A stretch of 7,195 bases of DNA from positions 1 through 7,195 of the forward strand of contig DCSU01000163.1 in assembly GCA_002325785.1 (NCBI GenBank). Reading direction: 5' to 3'. This document shows positions 1-4,600 of the stretch, piece by piece; position 1 is the first letter of the stretch, and each line of letters begins with the position of its first letter. Source of the stretch: Bacteroidales bacterium UBA1458. GTDB lineage: Bacteria > Bacteroidota > Bacteroidia > Bacteroidales > VadinHA17. The notes under the pieces were generated by a model. That model saw only the letters and a list, made by a program, of their open reading frames with translations. It was not told where the DNA came from and searched no databases. Both the position numbers and the translations under genes were made by a program.

Positions 1-2
1 CT

Positions 3-980
3 GGGAAGCCAGAAAAAACAATTTCAGCAGTACTCAAAGGCGATAGCTCAATTACACCTGATATGGCTGTCGCTTTTGAAAAAGTAACTAAGATACCTGC
101 TCATTTCTGGTTGAATCATCAATTGGGATTTGATGAATATATGGCTCGTGAGAAACGAAAAAAGATAATTACTGAAGGCGCAACATGGGCAAAATTATTT
201 CCGGTTAATGAAATGATAAAAAAAGGATGGTTGCCCCAAATTAGTAACATAGAGGAAAGAACAGAAATCCTACTCGCATTTTTTGGATTTTCAAATCATT
301 TCGCTTGGGAAGAATATTACATAAAACAGCAATTAAAGGTTGCTTTCCGGATTTCATTAGCAAATACCAAAGAACCTTATGCTATTTCAGCATGGTTACG
401 GGAAGGTGAATTACAGGCTTCAGAATTAAAAACTATAGAATACTCCGAAAAGAAATTTAAAACTGCATTGCCTGAAGTTAAGTCAATCATGGCAAAGCAA
501 CCGGATGATTTTTTTAATCAATTACAGAGTATTTGTTTGGAAGCTGGTGTTAAGATTGTTCATACTCCTTGTTTACCAAAAGCACCTATTTGTGGAAGCA
601 CAAGGTGGTTAAATGATACGCCACTTATCCAGTTATCAGGAAGATATAAAAGAAATGATAGTTTTTGGTTCTCTTTTTTTCATGAAGCAGGTCATATCCT
701 ACTTCACGGGAAAAAAGATATATTCTTGGAAGAGGTAGAATATTCTGATAAAGACATTGAAAAGGAAAATCAAGCAGATGAATTTGCAATTAAATGGACA
801 TTGACGAAGGAAGAAGAAGCTGAAATTATTGCAGCTGCTCCATTAAATGAATTCATCATAAAAAAATTCGCTAAGAAATTTAATACTCATCCAGCAATAA
901 TTATCGGTCGTTTGCAGCACGATAAACAGATACCATACTATTTGGGAAGGGAATTCTTCGTTCCGGTTGAATTCGAATAA
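3..980 (+). CDS. HigA-like HTH / ImmA-IrrE (M78) metallopeptidase fusion protein, 5'-truncated by window edge
   Basis: The frame is open from the first bases, so the true start lies left of the window; the ATG at 63 is internal. The 325 visible residues begin with the second half of an XRE/HigA-type helix-turn-helix: GKPEKTISAVLKG, then ITPDMAVAFEKV and IPAHFWLNHQ, a classic HigA signature. A helical linker follows (about residues 45-185, including FPVNEMIKKGW), then an ImmA/IrrE-type zinc peptidase domain with HEAGH at visible residues 227-231 and a likely third zinc ligand, E255, in ENQADEFA. In this family the HTH part binds DNA and the peptidase part cleaves a repressor or antitoxin, often in mobile elements or toxin-antitoxin loci. 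A HigB-like toxin or other partner may lie upstream, out of view. The gene is strikingly AT-rich compared with genes beyond position 1849, suggesting acquisition by transfer. Family assignment is firm; target and partner are unknown. Confidence 0.88.
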   Translation, partial: GKPEKTISAVLKGDSSITPDMAVAFEKVTKIPAHFWLNHQLGFDEYMAREKRKKIITEGATWAKLFPVNEMIKKGWLPQISNIEERTEILLAFFGFSNHFAWEEYYIKQQLKVAFRISLANTKEPYAISAWLREGELQASELKTIEYSEKKFKTALPEVKSIMAKQPDDFFNQLQSICLEAGVKIVHTPCLPKAPICGSTRWLNDTPLIQLSGRYKRNDSFWFSFFHEAGHILLHGKKDIFLEEVEYSDKDIEKENQADEFAIKWTLTKEEEAEIIAAAPLNEFIIKKFAKKFNTHPAIIIGRLQHDKQIPYYLGREFFVPVEFE

Positions 981-1084
981 ATGAAAAACACAAATTATAT
1001 CTTGTTAACACATGATTTGTAAGAATTAAGCTCCAAAAATGATAATAGGGGAAGTACTATTTCTGGAATTCTTAAAAATTTTAA

Positions 1085-1387
1085 ATGTATATCTCAAACA
1101 TGCAACATTTCCTTGACGAACAAGGAAATATCCCCAAAGAAATGCCAAAAGAAGCAAGAGAACTGGCAAGTTTCTTCGCATTGGTAATTGATACAACCAC
1201 AAAGTTTAATCCGAAGAGATTATCTGCAACAAATATCAGATGCTTTGAAAAAGGATGTCCGGGAACGACAAGGGTGGAAATATTACACCCCAATGAAGAA
1301 ATCCATTGGATGTGTTCACGATGCGAAAATGAAGGGAAAATAAGCCAGTGGCAAGGGACGAAGTGGGATAATGGGGTAAGCAAATAG
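1085..1387 (+). CDS. Small four-cysteine zinc-ribbon protein of unknown function
   Basis: This 100-residue protein has no function I can name. The N-terminal half (residues 6-46) looks helical and charged, with the segment DEQGNIPKEMPKEARELASF. The C-terminal half carries two cysteine pairs, C53-x4-C58 and C77-x2-C80, about 18 residues apart, which is the spacing of a zinc ribbon; the conserved-looking tail NEGKISQWQGTKWDN follows. I have an impression of similar short hypothetical proteins in other bacteria, but cannot verify it. A stop codon sits directly before the ATG at 1085, so the start is there or at the second ATG at 1100, which would begin the protein at MQHFLDE. No Shine-Dalgarno site is visible. 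It lies 104 bp after the HTH-peptidase gene and shares its AT-rich composition, so it is probably part of the same accessory segment. The coding call is supported by codon-like structure and the cysteine pattern; the opposite-strand frame is not credible. Confidence 0.75.
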   Translation: MYISNMQHFLDEQGNIPKEMPKEARELASFFALVIDTTTKFNPKRLSATNIRCFEKGCPGTTRVEILHPNEEIHWMCSRCENEGKISQWQGTKWDNGVSK

Positions 1388-1526
1388 TTGTGATGATTTT
1401 TCACAGTTAATAAACCAATTCATGTAATTGATTGATATTGAGATGATATTTAGCGTCCATTTGTGTTATTTGAATATTAAGCTCCACTCGGCATAACAAC
1501 TTTAATTAAAAGGTTGTTTTTCACAT

Positions 1527-1548
1527 TAAGACACTGAATAAGACACTG
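1527..1548. repeat. Two 10-bp direct repeats with 12-bp period
   Basis: The sequence TAAGACACTG occurs at 1527-1536 and again, exactly, at 1539-1548. The pair sits between the end of the AT-rich segment and the terminator of the tRNA gene. Short, regularly spaced direct repeats next to a tRNA are the usual form of integrase or excisionase arm-type sites, but two copies are few and no integrase is visible, so this role is a guess. Confidence 0.55.
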
Positions 1549-1551
1549 GAT

Positions 1552-1588
1552 AAAAAAGAAACCCTTGTAAGTTATTAATTTACAAGGG
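1552..1588 (-). terminator. Intrinsic terminator of the tRNA-fMet gene
   Basis: Read on the - strand, a perfect 9-bp stem (CCCTTGTAA / TTACAAGGG, + positions 1562-1570 and 1580-1588) with a 9-nt loop is followed by a T-rich tail (TTTCTTTTTT, + positions 1552-1561). It lies 17 bp past the 3' end of the tRNA. The stem itself is symmetric, but the T-rich tail is clean only on the - strand side, so it should end tRNA transcription. Confidence 0.85.
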
Positions 1589-1605
1589 AATCTTATTTTT
1601 CTTTG

Positions 1606-1677
1606 TAGCGGAGGGAGGATTCGAACCTCCGACCTTTGGGTTATGAGCCCAACGAGCTGCCACTGCTCCACCCCGCA
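1606..1677 (-). tRNA. Initiator tRNA-fMet (anticodon CAT)
   Basis: The - strand folds into a full cloverleaf. The acceptor is TGCGGGG against CTCCGCT, the D stem GAGC/GCTC, the anticodon stem TTGGG/CCCAA with loop CTCATAA, and the T stem GGAGG/CCTCC with loop TTCGAAT. The anticodon CAT is at + positions 1643-1645. Three features mark it as the initiator and not the elongator: base 1 does not pair with base 72 (T opposite T), the anticodon stem has three consecutive G:C pairs next to the loop, and the D stem has A11:T24. These are known identity elements for formylation and for entry into the ribosomal P site. The discriminator is A73; CCA is not encoded (the DNA continues CAA), so it must be added after transcription. 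The gene stands alone with its own promoter and terminator, and divergently to the downstream lipoprotein gene. Confidence 0.95.
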
Positions 1678-1687
1678 ATATCGAGTG

Positions 1688-1718
1688 CAAATGTACAACA
1701 AATTTATTTATAAACAAA
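1688..1718 (-). promoter_or_regulatory. Bacteroidetes-type sigma-70 promoter of the tRNA-fMet gene
   Basis: On the - strand, TTTG (+ positions 1715-1718) is followed after exactly 19 bp by TACATTTG (1688-1695). This is a perfect match to the Bacteroidetes consensus TTTG, 19-21 bp, TAnnTTTG. The -7 box ends 10 bp before the tRNA 5' end at 1677, so transcription would start within a few bases of the mature end. Confidence 0.85.
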
Positions 1719-1848
1719 AAGTAATTCCTCCTCACATTTGCCGTTTGCGTTCTCTGCCAACGACAAACCCTAAAATAACACTTCCCATATTCATCTCTTC
1801 TTCATCATTGCACTCCTTATTTTGTGCGAAAATTAAAAACAAAAAACA

Positions 1849-2439
1849 ATGAAAAGCAGAGAGAGACTAATAACAGTAGTGACAGCCATAGGTCTGGTTG
1901 TCATACTCACATCATGCGACCAGTTTGATGACAATGCAGCCAACAAATCCTCAGAAACAGCAGAATGCATTCAGCAGAACCCGTCAGACAGCGCCAGTTG
2001 CGACTTTACGGCTACCCTTACCGACGCGGAAATAGAAACCATTAAGCATATGCGCGAGGAGGAAAAGGTGGCAAGGGATGTGTACAACAAATTATTTGAG
2101 TTGTATAACATGCCTATATTCAGAAACATAGCCATTAGCGAACAGAAACACATGGACGCCGTCCTGAACCTGATAGTCGGCTACGGACTGACGGACCCGG
2201 TGGCAGGAAAAGGCCCTGGCGAATTCACCCCGGCCTTTCAGGGCCTCTACGATGAATTGATTGCAAAAAGTACAAACATTACAGAAGCTATCAAGGTCGG
2301 AGTTGCAATTGAAGAACTTGACATAGCCGACCTGGAGAAAGCGATAGAAGCAACTGAAGTGGCGAACATCCTGAGGGTCTACAACAACCTTCTCGCAGCC
2401 TCACGAAACCACCTGAACGCCTTCAGCAGTAAACTCTGA
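1849..2439 (+). CDS. DUF2202 ferritin-like domain lipoprotein
   Basis: This 196-residue protein starts with a lipoprotein signal peptide: a positive N-terminus, a hydrophobic stretch at residues 7-21 and lipobox LTSC with the acylated cysteine at C23. A short polar linker follows, with two cysteines (C40, C51) that could form a disulfide outside the cytoplasm. Residues 57-196 match the DUF2202 family, a four-helix ferritin-like fold: MREEEKVARDVY (68-79), PIFRNIAISEQKHMDAV (89-105), GVAIEELDIADLEKA (151-165) and RVYNNLLAASRNHLNAF (176-192). Candidate metal ligands are E71/E72, E98 and H101 (an ExxH pair), E155/E156 and H188; the last helix lacks the second ExxH glutamate (S185 instead). The family's function is not established; a metal-binding or redox role at the envelope is inferred from the fold. 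The acidic residues after C23 (DQFDD) might act as a surface-export signal in this phylum. The start is preceded by an A-rich stretch with no Shine-Dalgarno site. A strong terminator makes this a single-gene unit. Confidence 0.9.
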   Translation: MKSRERLITVVTAIGLVVILTSCDQFDDNAANKSSETAECIQQNPSDSASCDFTATLTDAEIETIKHMREEEKVARDVYNKLFELYNMPIFRNIAISEQKHMDAVLNLIVGYGLTDPVAGKGPGEFTPAFQGLYDELIAKSTNITEAIKVGVAIEELDIADLEKAIEATEVANILRVYNNLLAASRNHLNAFSSKL

Positions 2440-2460
2440 CACGCGACTTCGCATTCCGCA

Positions 2461-2501
2461 AGGAGGCTTTCTCACTCGTTGAGTTCAGCCTCTTTTTTTT
2501 T
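2461..2501 (+). terminator. Intrinsic terminator after the DUF2202 gene
   Basis: The stem GAGGCT (2463-2468) pairs with AGCCTC (2487-2492), extended outward by one G-T and one A-T pair; an inner stem CTCA/TGAG (2471-2474, 2480-2483) strengthens the hairpin. Nine T residues follow at 2493-2501. It lies 21 bp after the stop codon. Confidence 0.88.
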
Positions 2502-2532
2502 GATTCAATTAAACCACCAATCCCCGAGGAAA

Positions 2533-2563
2533 TTTGAAATTCGAGTTCAGATTTGCATCTTTA
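2533..2563 (+). promoter_or_regulatory. Candidate promoter of the aldo/keto reductase gene
   Basis: TTTG at 2533-2536 is followed after 19 bp by CATCTTTA at 2556-2563, which matches four of the six fixed bases of the Bacteroidetes -7 box TAnnTTTG. The spacing is correct and the position, 17 bp before the ATG, would give a very short leader. The imperfect -7 box keeps this tentative. Confidence 0.4.
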
Positions 2564-2580
2564 CATAAATTCACAAAACT

Positions 2581-3534
2581 ATGAAATACAAAAAACTTGG
2601 TGCCAGGGGTCCTGTCATATCAACGGTCGGATACGGAGCATGGGGAATCAGCGGCCGCGACTGGGGAAAAACTGATGATGATAAATCGCGTAAAGCAATA
2701 CATGCAGCACTCGATGCGGGGGTGACATTCATCGATACAGCAGACGTATACGGCTTCGGCCACTCCGAGGATCTTATACGGGAGGTGCTTGGCCAGAGAC
2801 CCGACAAGGATAAGATCATCATTGCCACCAAGGCAGGAAACAACTTCTACCCTTACCTCGGGCAGCAACACAAGACCACCCCGGCTAATATTGACTATTC
2901 TGTAAAACACCTTGAGTTTGCAGCTGAACAAAGCCTCAAAAGACTCAACCTGGAAGTCCTTGATATCCTCCAACTCCACAGCCCTGACCTCGAGATTCTT
3001 GAAAAGGACGAGCCATGGCTGGCCCTGGAAAGGCTAAAGAAAGCAGGGAAGATCAAACATGCTGGCTGGAGTGTACAATCGTTCAAGGAGACCGAACAGG
3101 CACACATCCTTGAAAGGCACCATGAACTCCTTGATGTCATCCAGGTAAGATACAACCTCCTCGAACGGAAGGCTGAAGAGGTATTATTCCCCATGGCAAT
3201 GAAATTTGGCACCGGAGTCATTGTCCGCATCCCCCTCCTCTTCGGATTTCTCTCCGGCAAATTCAACAGTGCCTCAACCTTTGGCGATAATGACCACCGG
3301 AGATTCAATCTATCATCCGAGAAACTGGCCGATTACCTGAGTGACCTCGAGTCATACCAGCCGGCGTTCGACCGGTATCCTCAATATTCGACGGCCCAGA
3401 TGAGCCTCAGGTTCTGCATATCACATCCCGCCTGCCATACTGCCATCCCAGGAGGCAAGACGGCTGAACAGGTTCAGGAGAATGTAGTGGCTTCCGACCT
3501 CGACTTTATTCCGTTTGAAAATTTTGCCAGATAA
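2581..3534 (+). CDS. Aldo/keto reductase
   Basis: This 317-residue protein is a soluble NAD(P)H-dependent oxidoreductase of the aldo/keto reductase superfamily, a TIM barrel that reduces aldehydes or ketones. The full catalytic tetrad is visible: D52 and Y57 in FIDTADVYGFGHSE, K84 in IIIATKAG and H133 in DILQLHSPD. The N-terminal strand (KYKKLGARGPVISTVGYGAWGISG) is of the kind seen in AKR proteins related to YghZ and MocA-type reductases, which start with a Leu-Gly beta-hairpin. The C-terminal cofactor-binding segment is present: a helix (AQMSLRFCISHP, residues about 273-284), then AIPGGKTAEQVQENVVA, which holds the adenosine-phosphate site in this family. Length is normal. The substrate cannot be read from the sequence. 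It lies between a terminator upstream and an 80-bp spacer downstream, so it is probably its own transcription unit. No Shine-Dalgarno site; ATG preceded by CACAAAACT. Confidence 0.93.
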   Translation: MKYKKLGARGPVISTVGYGAWGISGRDWGKTDDDKSRKAIHAALDAGVTFIDTADVYGFGHSEDLIREVLGQRPDKDKIIIATKAGNNFYPYLGQQHKTTPANIDYSVKHLEFAAEQSLKRLNLEVLDILQLHSPDLEILEKDEPWLALERLKKAGKIKHAGWSVQSFKETEQAHILERHHELLDVIQVRYNLLERKAEEVLFPMAMKFGTGVIVRIPLLFGFLSGKFNSASTFGDNDHRRFNLSSEKLADYLSDLESYQPAFDRYPQYSTAQMSLRFCISHPACHTAIPGGKTAEQVQENVVASDLDFIPFENFAR

Positions 3535-3566
3535 CATTTTAGCACAAATCTGATTAAATTTACATC

Positions 3567-3598
3567 AACAACCCAATCAAATTAACCGGGCGGTTGTT
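3567..3598 (+). promoter_or_regulatory. Nested inverted repeats upstream of the superoxide reductase gene
   Basis: AACAACC (3567-3573) pairs perfectly with GGTTGTT (3592-3598) across an 18-nt loop. Inside and overlapping the right arm, AACCG (3584-3588) pairs with CGGTT (3591-3595) around GG. The two pairings exclude each other. The element ends 16 bp before the ATG at 3615. No T-tract follows, so it is not a standard terminator for the upstream gene. An operator for a redox-sensing regulator or a leader structure are both possible; no known operator consensus is recognised. Confidence 0.4.
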
Positions 3599-3614
3599 AT
3601 TAAAACAAAAAACC

Positions 3615-4001
3615 ATGCCACGAGTATTCAAAGCAACTGAGATAGAGAAGGAAGATAAAGAGGCCAAGCGAGATTACCTTGACCGCCACATGCCACATGT
3701 CATATGCTCTGACAGCGTTAAGCGCGGTGAGAAATTTATGGTAAAGGTCCGCCTGGGCGAGGAATACCCCCATCCTGATGACAACGATCATTTCATCGGA
3801 CTCATACAACTGTGGAACCGCGAGACACTGCTGGCTGAGGCTCGCTACACGGCTGGAGTCAATGGCCATAAACCAACTCACTTCGAGGTCGATTTCTTCA
3901 TAGTTGCCCCCGACGTCTCAATGAACCTCAGCGCAATGGCCGTATGCACCAAACACGGCCTCTGGCAGAGCGAAGACAGGGCGGTGAAAGTAACCGACTG
4001 A
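3615..4001 (+). CDS. Superoxide reductase, one-domain neelaredoxin (class II) type
   Basis: The 128-residue product is a cytoplasmic non-haem iron protein that reduces superoxide to hydrogen peroxide, normally with electrons from rubredoxin; it is typical of anaerobes and microaerophiles. All five ligands of the Fe(His)4(Cys) centre are visible: H25 in DRHMPHV, H53 and H59 in EYPHPDDNDHFIG, and C111 and H114 in AVCTKHGLW. There is no N-terminal desulforedoxin domain, and the length is normal for neelaredoxins. The usual EKH sequence in front of the first ligand, whose Glu and Lys take part in catalysis, is here DRH, a conservative change. The ATG at 3615 is chosen over an in-frame TTG at 3594, which would add seven residues unlike the family and place the start inside an inverted repeat. 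The next gene begins 26 bp later and may be co-transcribed. Confidence 0.92.
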   Translation: MPRVFKATEIEKEDKEAKRDYLDRHMPHVICSDSVKRGEKFMVKVRLGEEYPHPDDNDHFIGLIQLWNRETLLAEARYTAGVNGHKPTHFEVDFFIVAPDVSMNLSAMAVCTKHGLWQSEDRAVKVTD

Positions 4002-4027
4002 ATATACCGGATAAATACAAAAAGAAA

Positions 4028-4396
4028 ATGGGAAGTTATGTCAACGGGCACCTCATCAAGGATGAATCAGTAGCCTATGAAACCAAGTACCACTGGGTTA
4101 TATTTTTCTCCCTGAAATCCATCCTGACACTTACAATCTACGCCTGGCTCAAGCGGTGGCTGTCAGAATTCGTTATTACCACCAGGCGCATCGTCATTAA
4201 GGAGGGCTTCATCGCAAGGCGAACCTTTGAGATGAACCTGTCGAAGATCGAAACGGTAAACGTCGATCAGTCGGTGATGGGCCGCATCCTCAATTACGGT
4301 TCAATAACCATAATTGGTACCGGAGGAACCACCGAAACATTCCACAACATTGCCCACCCGATGAAATTCAGACAGGCGTTCCAGGAGTTGTGCTAG
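4028..4396 (+). CDS. Small bacterial PH domain (bPH_2, YdbS/YdbT-like) membrane protein
   Basis: The 122-residue product has an N-terminal segment GSYVNGHLIKDESVAYETKYHW, one hydrophobic stretch (residues 24-41, VIFFSLKSILTLTIYAWL), and then a bacterial pleckstrin-homology domain of the bPH_2 family (about 46-120). The domain's typical features are present: EFVITTRRIVIKEGFIARRTFEMNLSKIETVNVDQS, then GRILNYGSITIIGTGGTTETF and the final helix MKFRQAFQEL. Such proteins usually carry two membrane helices before the domain; here only one short stretch remains. The domain should face the cytoplasm, but its role is not known for the family. The ATG at 4028 is chosen because the family N-terminus begins there; an in-frame ATG at 3944 would overlap the superoxide reductase gene by 58 bp and add unrelated sequence. 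With 26 bp to the upstream gene and no terminator between, the two probably form an operon. Confidence 0.87.
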   Translation: MGSYVNGHLIKDESVAYETKYHWVIFFSLKSILTLTIYAWLKRWLSEFVITTRRIVIKEGFIARRTFEMNLSKIETVNVDQSVMGRILNYGSITIIGTGGTTETFHNIAHPMKFRQAFQELC

Positions 4397-4400
4397 CAGA

Positions 4401-4535
4401 GTTGAAAGTCTGAAAGTCCTTATAGTCTGTAAAGTCCACGCTGATCTTTAGAACAGACAGCCTGAAACATTTAGATTTGCAATTTTCGACCTTCAGACTT
4501 TTAACTTTACGGACTTTTGATTTTACGGACTTCAG
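4401..4535. repeat. Direct and inverted degenerate 'GAAAGTC' repeats in the intergenic spacer
   Basis: The left arm (4401-4437) is built of degenerate 8-10-bp units: TTGAAAGTC, TGAAAGTCC, TTATAGTC, TGTAAAGTCC. The right arm (4488-4535) holds the same units reversed, including an exact 11-bp direct repeat TTTACGGACTT at 4506-4516 and 4522-4532 (16-bp period). Positions 4401-4418 and 4488-4505 form an inverted repeat with 16 of 18 bases matching, across 69 nt. The whole could fold into a long stem between two genes and may end the upstream operon, although no clear T-tract follows. It is not a CRISPR array: units are short, uneven and without spacers. Confidence 0.7.
4448..4479 (+). promoter_or_regulatory. 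Candidate promoter of the M1 peptidase gene
   Basis: TAGATTTG at 4472-4479 matches the Bacteroidetes -7 box TAnnTTTG exactly. TTAG at 4448-4451, 20 bp upstream, matches three of four bases of the -33 box TTTG. It sits in the loop between the two repeat arms; the leader would be about 115 nt and would contain the right repeat arm. Confidence 0.45.
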
Positions 4536-4600
4536 CCTATTTCTGTTTGAATTTGGATTCCAGGGCAGGTATCAGGATTTTTTCTTTTATCTTTCATCCT

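Noticed and set aside
1081..1404. A 107-codon open frame on the - strand opposite the zinc-ribbon gene
   Set aside because: It is antisense to a frame with a clear four-cysteine pattern; its own translation shows no domain, signal or sensible composition.
1389..1405. Hairpin TGTGA/TCACA just after the zinc-ribbon gene
   Set aside because: Five pairs and no T-tract after the stem; not a convincing terminator.
1025..1486. 11-bp direct repeat ATTAAGCTCCA at 1025-1035 and 1476-1486 flanking the zinc-ribbon gene
   Set aside because: It could suggest a cassette boundary, but an 11-base match in several kilobases of AT-rich DNA is expected by chance and the flanks do not match.
1495..1521. Hairpin AACAAC/GTTGTT followed by T residues as terminator for the + strand genes
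   Set aside because: The stem is only six weak pairs with a bulged interior and lies more than 100 bp past the stop codon; too weak to call.
1477..1701. A 74-codon - strand open frame across the tRNA
   Set aside because: Much of it is the translated tRNA-fMet gene, and the rest spans the terminator; not a protein gene.
1818..1824. TATTTTG as a -7 box for the DUF2202 gene
   Set aside because: It is one base short of TAnnTTTG and no TTTG lies at the right distance upstream.
1643..1852. A 69-codon + strand open frame ending at the lipoprotein start
   Set aside because: It begins inside the tRNA antisense strand and runs through the promoter and low-complexity spacer with no recognisable features.
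4401..4535. CRISPR array
   Set aside because: Units are 8-10 bases, degenerate, contiguous and reversed in the right half; there are no uniform spacers and no cas genes.
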